Assembly (NCBI GenBank): GCA_017438265.1
Contig: JAFRVZ010000056.1
Span: 1 to 43,900 of the forward strand
Direction: 5' to 3'
DNA: 43,900 nt
Origin: Bacteroidales bacterium
GTDB lineage: Bacteria > Bacteroidota > Bacteroidia > Bacteroidales > UBA932
The position numbers and the translations under genes are program-made. Shown here piece by piece: positions 32,877-41,115 of the stretch. Position 1 is the stretch's first letter; each line of letters opens with the position of its first letter. Below the pieces are notes generated by a model. That model did no database searches. It saw only the letters and a program-made list of their open reading frames with translations, and was not told where the DNA came from.

Positions 32877-33863
32877 TTATACGAAGGAAGCCTTCGACAG
32901 GTACTTCGCGCTCTCGCAGACGGCGTCGAACTGGGTATAACCCTTCTTGGAGCCGTTCTCGACCTCGACGAACCAGCCGTCGATACCGATGTCGTAACCG
33001 GCCTTGAAGATGTTCGGGAAGTTCATCATACCGGAATCGCCGATGATCCAGCGGTCCTTGATGTGGAGGAGGCGGAAGCGCTTCGGGTTGTTGCGGAGCC
33101 ACTCGCAGGGATCCTGCTGGCCCATCACGGCCCAGTAAACGTCCAGTTCGAAGAAGACCTTGTCCGGATCGGTGTTGTCGAGGAAGAGCTGCTCGATATA
33201 CTCGCCGCGGGCGCGCATGCGGGCCATCGGGTCGTTCGAGGCGGGAGTCTCTTCGCCGGCCTTCGGGACGCGGACGAACTCATTGCTGTGGTTGTGGTAG
33301 CCCCACTTGATGCCTACGTTGTTGCAGATCTCACCGGCACGGTTGAAGACCTCGCAGACAACCTTCGCATCCTCGTCGTTCTTGATCGACGGCAGGGACG
33401 GCTGGACCATGTACTTGATACCGATCGAAGCGTGGAGGTCGGCGGCCTTCTTCCAGAACTCGTCGAACTGGGCGAAGTTCTCGGACTTGTACTCACGGAT
33501 CGACGGGGACAGGTGGGAGCTGAGGATCTTGATGCCGGCATCGTCGCAGGCCTTCTTGTAGTCGGCCGCCTTGATGGTCACGGCTCCGTCACGTCCACCG
33601 GCGCCGAATCCGGCGGCCTGCTCGTTGTAGCCGAAGAGCTCGAACTCGTTGTAACCGGCGGCGGCCAGGCGCTTCAGGCCGTTCGGAAGGTCTTTCAGCA
33701 GCTCGACGCCGAGGGAATAGGTCTGGAGGCCGATACGCTTGCCGGACGCGGGGGCGGCGGCAGCGAGCGGGGAAGCCTTGCCGGAAGCAAGGGCACTAGG
33801 AGTAACCAGCGCACCGGCGGTAACGACGGAGGCGGTCTTGAGGAATTGTCTTCTGCTTGTCAT
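32877..33863 (-). CDS. Tat-exported sugar phosphate isomerase/epimerase-like TIM barrel
   Basis: The 328-residue protein starts with a twin-arginine signal (MTSRRQFLKTASVVTAGAL), so it is folded in the cytoplasm and exported. The mature part is a xylose-isomerase-like barrel: RIGLQTYSLGVELLKDLPNG, NEFELFGYNEQA, IKILSSHLSPS, KWGYHNHSNEF, VFFELDVYWAVM and LLHIKDRW, with the usual His/Glu/Asp metal ligands. In Bacteroidota such exported isomerases appear with Gfo/Idh/MocA oxidoreductases in glycoside 3-oxidation loci; the window's Tat-exported oxidoreductase (39799-41103) makes this attractive but unproven. It has its own strong promoter. Confidence 0.85.
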   Translation of the reverse strand: MTSRRQFLKTASVVTAGALVTPSALASGKASPLAAAAPASGKRIGLQTYSLGVELLKDLPNGLKRLAAAGYNEFELFGYNEQAAGFGAGGRDGAVTIKAADYKKACDDAGIKILSSHLSPSIREYKSENFAQFDEFWKKAADLHASIGIKYMVQPSLPSIKNDEDAKVVCEVFNRAGEICNNVGIKWGYHNHSNEFVRVPKAGEETPASNDPMARMRARGEYIEQLFLDNTDPDKVFFELDVYWAVMGQQDPCEWLRNNPKRFRLLHIKDRWIIGDSGMMNFPNIFKAGYDIGIDGWFVEVENGSKKGYTQFDAVCESAKYLSKASFV

Positions 33864-33888
33864 GATACGTTATGGGTTAGTGTTAAAA

Positions 33889-33918
33889 ATAGTCACAAAA
33901 CTGATTGTAACAAATATA
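33889..33918 (-). promoter_or_regulatory. Promoter-proximal motif shared with the LytTR operon
   Basis: On the minus strand TATATTTG is followed by TTACAA, seven bases, then TGTGACTA. The LytTR promoter has TATATTTG, TCACAA, seven bases, TGTGACTA. Both form GTYACA-N8-TGTGAC just downstream of the -7 box. Same spacing in both suggests one regulator. Confidence 0.55.
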
Positions 33919-33941
33919 AGGCATTCCCTCAAAAAAACCAA
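33911..33941 (-). promoter_or_regulatory. Bacteroidota-type promoter of the TIM-barrel gene
   Basis: On the minus strand TTG (33941-33939), a 20-base spacer, then TATATTTG (33918-33911), an exact -7 box at the ideal distance. It is 47 bases before ATG 33863. Confidence 0.7.
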
Positions 33942-33942
33942 G

Positions 33943-34707
33943 CTATTCCACCGCTATTTCATCCCAGCCAACCACCTCGACGCCGAAATCCAGCGAAATG
34001 AGCGTCAGCGCGAGGGTGATGTCCGCCAAATCCGGCGCCGTCCAGTCATATCCCGCCGCCGCCATCGCCTTCCCGAGCGGAAGCGTGTGGTCCAGTTCCC
34101 CGCCGGTCAGTACCTGCAGTTCCAGCGAGTCGTCCCGCTGCCGCGGCGCGAGGAAGCGGAACACCCGGTCCTCCACCGGCTCCAGGGCGCACGCGAAAGT
34201 CCCCTCCACCGGCGCAAGCCGGGCCAGGTCCAGCCCGCAGACATTCCCGGAGGCGAACAGCTGCAGCCCCTCCGCCGTGGGGAGGTATTCCCGCAGGTCC
34301 AGCGTCACGGCGGCGTACTGCTTGTGCAGCCCGATCCGGGAGGTCGCCTCCTCCCCCGTCGCGTCCAGCGGCGCGGCGCCGGCGTAGAGCGGGTCCGACG
34401 GCAGTCCCGCCGGGATACGCGCGACGGTCCCCTCCAGCCGCCCCGTCGAGAGTCCGGAATACGCATACGAATCCCAGAGCCCCTTCGGGATCTCGCAGTC
34501 GTCCGCCCGGAGGAGCGCGCCGGCGGAGAAGCGTTCCTCGAGGACGGGCTCCGCGCCGCCGACCGCATAGGTCACCGGCGCCTTCTCCTGCCGCCCGTCC
34601 TCGATCAGGACGGACAGCCGGCAGGGGCAGCCCGCCCGGTCCTCCTTGACGGTGCAGGAGACCAGGCCGCCTGCCAGCAGCAGGCTAATGAGCGATTTCT
34701 TCCACAT
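33943..34707 (-). CDS. FimB/Mfa2-type fimbrial lipoprotein
   Basis: A 254-residue lipoprotein with Cys18 (GGLVSC), then TVKEDRAGCPCRLSV, a line typical of the FimB/Mfa2 group, whose members anchor and cap fimbriae at the outer membrane in Bacteroidales. The rest is a beta-rich sandwich with no other clear motif. I chose ATG 34707 (MWKKSL) because it places the signal correctly; ATG 34722 adds five residues. It overlaps the end of the preceding fimbrial gene and is the last of the operon. Confidence 0.65.
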   Translation of the reverse strand: MWKKSLISLLLAGGLVSCTVKEDRAGCPCRLSVLIEDGRQEKAPVTYAVGGAEPVLEERFSAGALLRADDCEIPKGLWDSYAYSGLSTGRLEGTVARIPAGLPSDPLYAGAAPLDATGEEATSRIGLHKQYAAVTLDLREYLPTAEGLQLFASGNVCGLDLARLAPVEGTFACALEPVEDRVFRFLAPRQRDDSLELQVLTGGELDHTLPLGKAMAAAGYDWTAPDLADITLALTLISLDFGVEVVGWDEIAVE

Positions 34708-35737
34708 AGGCAGGTTCCTCAAGCGTAAAGTGTCCTTTCATTTCCCCCGTCTGCATGTCGTAGCTCTCCACCCGGGCCCGGGCCGCGGCGCGCAGCTCGC
34801 GCGAGGCGTAGGCCGGACTGTAGTCGTAGGGCGGCATATAGACGGTCAGGCGGGGGATCCGGTACAGGGTGTTCGCGTCGAGCGGCGGCAGCAGGAAGGA
34901 GATGAAGTGGTAGCAGTCGTGCTGCAGGTAGTGGTTGTTCCCGAGGTCTTCCGTCCGTTGTCCGTTGATCAGGAGCACCAGCCGGGTCCGCCGGCTCTTT
35001 TCCGTTTCGTGGTTCGGATAGGTATAGACCGCGGCGGGACCGTAATAATAGTACGTCCGGCCGTCCAGAATCCGCGTCGTCCAGTACATGTTGTGCATAT
35101 ACCTGTAGCCGATGTGCATGGCCGCCGTATGGTCCACGAAGCCGCCCGGCGTCCCTTCGTCCAGTGCGTAGGGCCAGTCCGCGGAGCCCGTGTAGATCTG
35201 CATGCTGTTGATCTGGTGGGCGTCGTCGGTCGTGTTCCCGCACCCCCGGAAATAGCCGTAGATCTCCTCCACGAGGATTTTCGCGGCGATGCGGCGCACG
35301 GGGATCACGATCGGGCCGGGCGCGGTGACGGTCGTATCGACGTGTCCGACCATCACCATCCGCGAGGGCGTGTTGTCCGTGATCGAGGAGCGCATCTGAA
35401 GCAGCTGCGACTTGGTCTTGACGGCGGAGAAGTCCCCGGGCGCGTTCACCAGCGCGTAGATGGAGACCGGCTTGCGCGCCAGGACTTCCACGCAGCCCAG
35501 GTCCGTCGTCGCGGAATCATAGCTGTCGGAGAGCTGTTCCCGGGGATCGAAGACAAAGATCTTCACGTTGTCCACGGTCTCGTCCGCATCCGCCCGCGTA
35601 TGGAGCGCTCCCGTTTCCAGGGATATTTCCATCCGGACCGTATCGGGCCGGACGGGTTCCTCCGCCGGCAGTCCCGCGGAGCTGCAGGAGCCCAGGAGGA
35701 CGGCCGGCAGGAGGAAGAGGATCCATCCGCTGCGCAT
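34685..35737 (-). CDS. Fimbrillin-like lipoprotein (Mfa-like)
   Basis: A 350-residue lipoprotein (lipobox LLGSC, Cys18). After the signal it has VRMEISLETGALHTRADADE, VKIFVFDPREQL and VYALVNAPGDF-like sequence (SIYALVNAPGDF), the N-terminal beta-sandwich pattern of FimA/Mfa1-family pilins, in which an arginine-rich site before the first strand (here near ALHTRAD) is cut during assembly. It is probably an accessory or shaft subunit. It lies 4 bases after the next pilin gene and overlaps the FimB/Mfa2-type gene by about 23 bases. Confidence 0.72.
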   Translation of the reverse strand: MRSGWILFLLPAVLLGSCSSAGLPAEEPVRPDTVRMEISLETGALHTRADADETVDNVKIFVFDPREQLSDSYDSATTDLGCVEVLARKPVSIYALVNAPGDFSAVKTKSQLLQMRSSITDNTPSRMVMVGHVDTTVTAPGPIVIPVRRIAAKILVEEIYGYFRGCGNTTDDAHQINSMQIYTGSADWPYALDEGTPGGFVDHTAAMHIGYRYMHNMYWTTRILDGRTYYYYGPAAVYTYPNHETEKSRRTRLVLLINGQRTEDLGNNHYLQHDCYHFISFLLPPLDANTLYRIPRLTVYMPPYDYSPAYASRELRAAARARVESYDMQTGEMKGHFTLEEPAYVEEIAH

Positions 35738-35741
35738 AGTT

Positions 35742-36722
35742 TCAGATGGTGGTCCCTTCCGTCAGGGCGACATTCGTCCAGCCGGTCACGGTCACGCTGA
35801 ACGAGCAGTCCAGGAAAGACACCGGGACGTCCGGGCTGGACGAACCCGGGCGGGTGATGCTGACCTCGTCGATATTGTAGGACTTGTTGCTTTCCAGTGC
35901 GGGAAGGGTGATGGGATAATAGAAGGTGTCGCTTCCGAGCTGCGCCTCGATGACGAGGCGCGTGTGGCGCGCGCTCCAGGACGTCGCCTCGGAGTCGGCG
36001 GACGTCGGATTTGGCCACGCATAGAAGGTGTGGACGGTGCTGTACTTGGTCCCGGAACTGACGGTCGCGTCCGGGCTGTCGAGGGTCATCGCCGACTGCT
36101 CGGCGTCGTGTTTCATCTTGTTGAACCAGACGGTCGGCGTATAGGAGCCCCCGCCGTACTTGCAGTCGCCGGCCACGTTGACCAGGTAGATCCGCTTGAC
36201 CTTGAACGTCAGGGCCTGCAGGGCCGCGGAAGTAAAGTTCTTCTTGATCGAGGAGACCACGACGCGGGCGCCGAGGCGGGAGACCGGGATGCTGACGGTC
36301 TTGTTCGCGGCGGAGAGCTCCACCGTCTTGGTGCCGACCATCTCCATCGAGGTGACGCTCGAGTTGGCCATCAGGGACGTCGTTGCGAGCAGGGCCGTCT
36401 TCGTCGTGACCGTGTGGAGGTCGGGGCCGTTGGCGATGACGACGATGTTGCGGGAGCCCGGCGTACATTCGAGGCTGACGGACGAGGTCGCCGAGGAGCC
36501 GTAGACGTCCAGGTTGTCGCCGAGGAAGACGAAGACCTGCAGGCTGTTGATCTTCGCGTCATTGGTTGTAGTCGCCTTGGTCGCGGCGTCGTAGACGGAG
36601 AAGGTGACCGTGCAGGGCTGCGTGTCCTGCGGCGCGGGCGCCGGGGCGGATTCGATCTTGTTGCAGGATGCCGCGAAAAGGAGGGCGCCGGCGGCGAGGG
36701 CGCACAGGGAGAAGTTCTTCAT
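35742..36722 (-). CDS. FimA-family fimbrial subunit lipoprotein
   Basis: The 326-residue protein has a lipobox at Cys20 (LLFAASC). The mature part shows CTVTFSVYDAATKATTTNDA, INSLQVFVFLGDNLDVYGSS, NIVVIANGPDLHTV and, late, VTVTGWTNV, the pattern of FimA/Mfa1 fimbrillins; the conserved Lys/Arg site near ATKATT could be the assembly cleavage point. It is the most shaft-like of the three fimbrial genes. It follows the OmpA-like gene by 18 bases. Confidence 0.78.
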   Translation of the reverse strand: MKNFSLCALAAGALLFAASCNKIESAPAPAPQDTQPCTVTFSVYDAATKATTTNDAKINSLQVFVFLGDNLDVYGSSATSSVSLECTPGSRNIVVIANGPDLHTVTTKTALLATTSLMANSSVTSMEMVGTKTVELSAANKTVSIPVSRLGARVVVSSIKKNFTSAALQALTFKVKRIYLVNVAGDCKYGGGSYTPTVWFNKMKHDAEQSAMTLDSPDATVSSGTKYSTVHTFYAWPNPTSADSEATSWSARHTRLVIEAQLGSDTFYYPITLPALESNKSYNIDEVSITRPGSSSPDVPVSFLDCSFSVTVTGWTNVALTEGTTI

Positions 36723-36740
36723 GGTGATTTCGGGTTTCAG

Positions 36741-38681
36741 TTATTCTTTGTTCAGTCCGTAGGCCTTGATCAGCGCGGATATTTCGGGATCCAGGTTCCC
36801 GCGGTGGACGAAGGCGGGGTTCAGGCGGCACGAATTGAGGTAGTGCTCGACCGCCTCCGCATCCTTCCCCAGGCGGGAATAGAGGATGGCGAACATGTAT
36901 TCGACCTTGTCGCTGCGTTCCAGGCGCTGGAGGATGTCCATCGCGGAGGCGTTGTAATCGAGGGCGCACAGGGCCACGGCGGCGTTGAAATCGCCGTAGG
37001 GGCGCAGGATCGCGGCGGCGGTCCGGTAGTCGCGGTCGAGGATGGAGCGGACGCCGCGCATGTAGGCGGTGTCCAGGACGGTCGTATGGACCGTGTCCTT
37101 GACCATCCCTTTCCGGTGGAGGAAGAAATCGAAGCGGACGGTGCGCAGGCGGGGATAGACCTCCGCCAGGAGGTGGGGGTAATACGCCCGGCTGCGCAGG
37201 CCCGCCTCGCGGCGGTCCGGGTTTTCCTCGCGCATCCAGCGCGCGATGTCCTCCCGGTCCGCCTCCGAGAGGGCCGGGTCCTGCGCGACCAGGGAGCGGA
37301 ACATCGTCCAGTTCTCCGGCTCGGAGCGGGAGATGAAATGGATGTCCTGCAGGGGGGCCGCGGCGCCCCGGTCCTCCGTTCCCAGCCCGAGGGCCATTCC
37401 CCCGTACAGGCGCAGGGAATCGCGGTAGGAAGCGATGTAGCGCTGGAAATAGCGGGAGACGGACTCGCTGCGCCCGCGCGAGAGGCGGGTGTTGTAGCCA
37501 TACTCCCCTTCCGGCGAGCAGGAGGCCGTGACGGTGATCGAATCCATGTCGAATTCCTCGTTGTCCAGCAGGGCGGCGAGGTGGCGCTTGATCCGCGCGA
37601 TTTCCCCGCCGTTCCCGCCGAAGCCCGCGTCCACCTCGGCGCTCGCGACCTTGAAATCGATCCGGCAGACCGCATCCGAGCGCACCTGGCGCTCGACGAT
37701 GCGGGTCATGTAGCGAAGGCGCTCGTCCGCAAACGCGCTCAGGGAGCTGATGTAAAAGGTCAGCGGCTCCCCTTCCGGGATGCGGTACAGGCGGGCTTCC
37801 TGTGACCAGATGTCGCCCTGCAGGCTGATTTCGACACTCTTCATCTGCGGCTGCGTGTTCACCGTCTGGAGGTATTCATAGATGAAATCCCCGTCCGGCG
37901 AGGTGATGACCGTGTCGAGCCGCAGGCCCTCGGTCACGAGGGGCGCCTTGACATAGCGGGCGAACATCCGCTCCCGGGATTCGAGCTTCCGCAGGTTCGC
38001 GCGGACGCGGGCCCGGTTGGTGTAATGGAGCACGGCATCCTGCTCCGTCACGCCGTACAAGGAGGCGAACTCCGCGTCGGAGACGCGCGACGTATCCCCC
38101 TTCAGGCGGTACAGCTGCGGGAGGTTCCGCTCCAGGAAGATCTCCAGCTCCCGTTCCCGCAGGAACAGGGAGGAGTCGCGCATGATGGAGCGCAGGAAGC
38201 GTTCATACTGCTCGTAGCCCCGCAGCTGCGCCTTCCGGTACGCGCTCCCGGAGATGATGATGGAATCCAGCGGCGTGCGCTCGCCCGCGAGGATCATCTC
38301 CGGGCGCAGGCGGAGCTGCCAGCGGGAATCCTGCATCCGCGCGGGCACGATGACCTGGAAGCGGAGGTCCACCTTTCCGTGGCGCTCGGCGACGTTGCGG
38401 AAGCGCGCGGTCACATACGCCGCGTCGATCACGTCCGTCGCCACCATCTCCCCGTCCTCGTCCCGGGTCGCGCGCATGATCAGCAGCTCCCGTCCTTCGT
38501 CGTCGTGGACGACGAGGGTGTCGCGCCGGGGCGTGTCCAGGGACAGCTCCTGCGGGGTTTCTTCCTGCGGCAGGGTCAGCAGCGTGCCGACGGGTTCGCT
38601 GCGCAGGGCGCGGATGCGCTTCTGCGTCCCGCAGGACGCGACGGCGAGGACCAGCGCGAGGAGAAGGAACGGGCGTTTCAT
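36741..38681 (-). CDS. OmpA-like lipoprotein with TPR-like C terminus
   Basis: A 646-residue lipoprotein (lipobox AVASC, Cys17). Residues about 105-170 have a beta-rich part (KVDLRFQVIVPARMQDSRWQ) and YRKAQLRGYEQYERFL. An OmpA-type domain is at about 335-420: VTASCSPEGEYGYNTRLS followed by GRSESVSRYF, the peptidoglycan-binding pattern. Residues about 545-646 look like TPR repeats (DRDYRTAAAILRPYGDFN, FAILYSRLGKDAEAVEHYLN). OmpA-type proteins are common partners of fimbrial operons in Bacteroidales and may anchor the fimbria to the cell wall. It is 11 bases after ssb and heads the fimbrial set. Confidence 0.75.
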   Translation of the reverse strand: MKRPFLLLALVLAVASCGTQKRIRALRSEPVGTLLTLPQEETPQELSLDTPRRDTLVVHDDEGRELLIMRATRDEDGEMVATDVIDAAYVTARFRNVAERHGKVDLRFQVIVPARMQDSRWQLRLRPEMILAGERTPLDSIIISGSAYRKAQLRGYEQYERFLRSIMRDSSLFLRERELEIFLERNLPQLYRLKGDTSRVSDAEFASLYGVTEQDAVLHYTNRARVRANLRKLESRERMFARYVKAPLVTEGLRLDTVITSPDGDFIYEYLQTVNTQPQMKSVEISLQGDIWSQEARLYRIPEGEPLTFYISSLSAFADERLRYMTRIVERQVRSDAVCRIDFKVASAEVDAGFGGNGGEIARIKRHLAALLDNEEFDMDSITVTASCSPEGEYGYNTRLSRGRSESVSRYFQRYIASYRDSLRLYGGMALGLGTEDRGAAAPLQDIHFISRSEPENWTMFRSLVAQDPALSEADREDIARWMREENPDRREAGLRSRAYYPHLLAEVYPRLRTVRFDFFLHRKGMVKDTVHTTVLDTAYMRGVRSILDRDYRTAAAILRPYGDFNAAVALCALDYNASAMDILQRLERSDKVEYMFAILYSRLGKDAEAVEHYLNSCRLNPAFVHRGNLDPEISALIKAYGLNKE

Positions 38682-38692
38682 CGCGGACGGGA

Positions 38693-39040
38693 TTAAAAGT
38701 CGTTCTGGGGCTGGTCGAGGTCTTCGAGGAGTTCCACCTTGGTGGCGAGCACCTCGAAGGTATCCCTTTCCTGGCCGTCCTTGTCCGTGTAGTTCTGGGC
38801 CCGCAGGCGTCCGATGACGTGGACTTTCGTCCCTTTCCGGATCAGGTCCGGGTCCACGATGTCGCGGCCCTCCCAGGCGCTGACGTTGTGCCAGGTCGTC
38901 TCGATGACGGGCATGCCGTCCCGGTCCTTGTAGGCATAGTTGGTCGCGACGGAAAAGCGCGCGACCTTCCGGGAATTGAAAACCTGGACGCGGGAGAATC
39001 CCACGTTCCCGCGCAGTTCGAGCTTGTTCAGTTGTTCCAT
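38693..39040 (-). CDS. ssb: Single-stranded DNA-binding protein (short Bacteroidota type)
   Basis: A 115-residue OB-fold protein: LELRGNVGFSRVQVF, KVARFSVATNYAYKD, ETTWHNVSAWEGRD and GTKVHVIGRLRAQNYTDKDG. It has almost no linker and ends DQPQNDF, not the acidic DDDIPF-like tip of standard SSB, so contacts with partner proteins may differ. It binds single-stranded DNA in replication, repair or uptake. I chose ATG 39040; the frame is open upstream but those codons have no coding character. It is 11 bases before the OmpA-like gene and probably cotranscribed with the fimbrial operon. Confidence 0.9.
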   Translation of the reverse strand: MEQLNKLELRGNVGFSRVQVFNSRKVARFSVATNYAYKDRDGMPVIETTWHNVSAWEGRDIVDPDLIRKGTKVHVIGRLRAQNYTDKDGQERDTFEVLATKVELLEDLDQPQNDF

Positions 39041-39355
39041 AGTTCGATGTTTAAGCGTTATACAATTCTCCGCTCCATCCGGTCTTCCCGGAGGCGGAGC
39101 CATCGCAAAGGAAGGGAAAAGCCGCCGGGCGACGTGCAGACCGAAAAAAAGAAAACCGGGAAATACACGTATTTTTCGAATCAGGCAGGTTTCCCGCCGT
39201 CCGGGATGCCCGTTTCCTTCGGAGGCGAGGAAATGTTTGCGTCCCGGCCGGATTCTTTTCGACGGCGGCAAACTTATCTTTCTCGGTATTCTTTTTTTCG
39301 GTCCTTGGAATCCTCGGACGGCCTTCGCATCTTCACCTGCAAGGTTAAAAAAAGG
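39041..39355. other. Divergent intergenic region, ssb and zinc-ribbon gene
   Basis: About 315 bases without a supported gene. It holds no exact TAnnTTTG box; the nearest match on the plus strand is TATCTTTC near 39274. Several GC-rich stretches could form hairpins, for example around CCGGAGGCGG, but none is convincing as a terminator or riboswitch. Confidence 0.5.
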
Positions 39356-39361
39356 ATGGCT

Positions 39362-39745
39362 ATGGAATACAAACTGGATGAAAAGGCGCTGGCAGGGACC
39401 TGTCTGGAATGCGGGGCGGCGCTTCCCTACGGGCGGCAGGACCGGAAATTCTGCTGCAGCAAATGCAAGAACGACTACAACAACCGCCGGGTCCGGGTCT
39501 CCCGCGCGACCCACCGCCGGGTCCAGGGCGCCCTGGAGAAAAACTACGAACTGCTGGCGCGGCTCTGCCGGGCGCGGATCAGTTCCCTGATGCTCTCGGA
39601 GGCGATCATGCTGGGATTCAACCCGGAGTACGCGACCGGCCACCGGAGAATCGGCGGCCGGGAGGAATACAGCTGCTTTGAAATCAAATACTGTCTTTCC
39701 GCCAACAGGATTTACAATATCACGAACCAATCGAAAATAATTTAG
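39362..39745 (+). CDS. Zinc-ribbon hypothetical protein
   Basis: A 127-residue protein. It starts MEYKLDEKAL and contains two cysteine pairs, CLECG and FCCSKCKNDYNNR, a zinc ribbon resembling those in small DNA- or RNA-binding proteins. A basic helix follows (RVRVSRATHRRVQGALEKNY) and then a second helical part (SLMLSEAIMLGFNPEYATG). I prefer ATG 39362 because AAAGGA lies 5 bases before it; ATG 39356 adds two residues. It is divergent from ssb. I do not recognise the family's function; a regulator or nucleic-acid binding role is only suggested by the ribbon and basic helix. Confidence 0.6.
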   Translation: MEYKLDEKALAGTCLECGAALPYGRQDRKFCCSKCKNDYNNRRVRVSRATHRRVQGALEKNYELLARLCRARISSLMLSEAIMLGFNPEYATGHRRIGGREEYSCFEIKYCLSANRIYNITNQSKII

Positions 39746-39753
39746 TATCTTTG
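39746..39753 (+). promoter_or_regulatory. -7 box for the Gfo/Idh/MocA gene
   Basis: TATCTTTG, an exact TAnnTTTG match, starts 1 base after the zinc-ribbon stop codon and 45 bases before ATG 39799. No clear -33 element was seen. Confidence 0.55.
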
Positions 39754-39798
39754 TGTATATGCGATTTTGGAAAAACTAACCAACAAATTCATATCACA

Positions 39799-41103
39799 AT
39801 GGACGAAAGCAGAAGATCGTTTTTGAAAAAGACAGGCGTCGGAATCGCCGCCGCGACCATCCTCCCGCGGAAAGTCTTCGGCAAGATGGGCGGCCCGAAC
39901 GATTTCATCGCGCCGAGCGACCAGCTGACCAAGGGCATCATCGGCACCGGCGGCATCGGCAGGTCCTCCTACCATTTCACCTCCGACAGTTCCTGCAGGC
40001 TCGTGGCATTGTGCGACGTTGACCAGCAGCACCTCCAGGGCGCCGTCGACCAGGCCGCACAGCGCGGATTCGGAACCATGGCGACCTACCACGACTGGCG
40101 GGAGCTCATCCACGACCCGAATGTGGACGTCGTCCACATCGCGACCCCGCCCCACTGGCACGCCATCATGGCCTGCGAGGCCGCCCGCGCCGGCAAGGAT
40201 ATCTGGTGCGAGAAGCCGATGACCCGCACGATCGGGGAAGGCAAGCGCGTGATGGAGGCCGTCAAGCGCAACGGCCGCGTCTTCCGGCTCAATACCTGGT
40301 TCCGCTTCAAGGATACCTTCTACGGCCTCGGAACGACCGTCGAGCCGCTGAAGAAGCTCGTGGACAGCGGCCTGCTCGGATGGCCGCTGACCGTCCGCAT
40401 CTCCGGCGCGACCGGTTTCGCCTGGAAGTTCTACTGGGTCGGCAAGACGGACCTGATCCCGGAGCCGGTCCCGTCCTATTTCGACTACGACATGTGGCTC
40501 GGTCCCGCCCCCTACAAGCCGTACAACCCCCACCGCTGCCACCAGACCTTCCGCGGCTACTGGGACTACGACGGCGGCGGCCTCGGCGACATGGGCCAGC
40601 ACTACATCGACCCGGTCCAGTACATCCTGGGCAAGGACGATGAATTCCCCGTCAAGGTGGAAATCGACGCCCCCCAGCAGCACCCGGACGCCATCGGCAC
40701 CTGGCGCAGCATCACCTACACCTACGCGGACGGCTGCAAGATCATCCTCGAAGGCGAAGGCGCCGAATCCCCCGGCAACGTCCCCTACATCGAAGGCCCG
40801 AACGGCAGGGTCTACAAGGGCTTCCAGTGCACCATCCCGAACGTGATGGACGTCATCAACTCCCTCCCGGACCCGGCCCCGCAGAACACCGACTTCATCG
40901 ACTGCATCCGGACCCGCAAGAACTTCGCCCTGAACGAGGTCAACGGCTTCCACAGCGCGACCATCGTGAACATGGGCGTCTGCGCCCTGCGCCTCGGCCG
41001 CAACCTGGAATTCAACCCCGCGACCCAGCGCTTCGTGAACGACGACGCCGCGAACCTGCTCATCGACCAGCCGATGCGCAACCATTGGGACAAATACCTT
41101 TAA
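39799..41103 (+). CDS. Tat-exported Gfo/Idh/MocA-family oxidoreductase
   Basis: The 434-residue protein begins with a twin-arginine signal (ESRRSFLKKTGVGIAAATIL), so it works in the periplasm with a cofactor bound before export. The Rossmann part has GIIGTGGIGRSSYHF, LVALCDVDQQHL, HIATPPHWHAIMACEAARAG and the family's conserved lysine in WCEKPMTRT. A C-terminal beta domain has DMWLGPAPYKPYNPHRCHQT and GGLGDMGQHYIDPVQ. Family members oxidise or reduce sugars, often at C3, or act as redox-neutral glycosidases; NAD(H) is the usual cofactor. I chose ATG 39799 because it starts the Tat signal. The HEAT-repeat gene follows 12 bases later. Confidence 0.9.
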   Translation: MDESRRSFLKKTGVGIAAATILPRKVFGKMGGPNDFIAPSDQLTKGIIGTGGIGRSSYHFTSDSSCRLVALCDVDQQHLQGAVDQAAQRGFGTMATYHDWRELIHDPNVDVVHIATPPHWHAIMACEAARAGKDIWCEKPMTRTIGEGKRVMEAVKRNGRVFRLNTWFRFKDTFYGLGTTVEPLKKLVDSGLLGWPLTVRISGATGFAWKFYWVGKTDLIPEPVPSYFDYDMWLGPAPYKPYNPHRCHQTFRGYWDYDGGGLGDMGQHYIDPVQYILGKDDEFPVKVEIDAPQQHPDAIGTWRSITYTYADGCKIILEGEGAESPGNVPYIEGPNGRVYKGFQCTIPNVMDVINSLPDPAPQNTDFIDCIRTRKNFALNEVNGFHSATIVNMGVCALRLGRNLEFNPATQRFVNDDAANLLIDQPMRNHWDKYL

Positions 41104-41115
41104 TCGCTTACGGAA

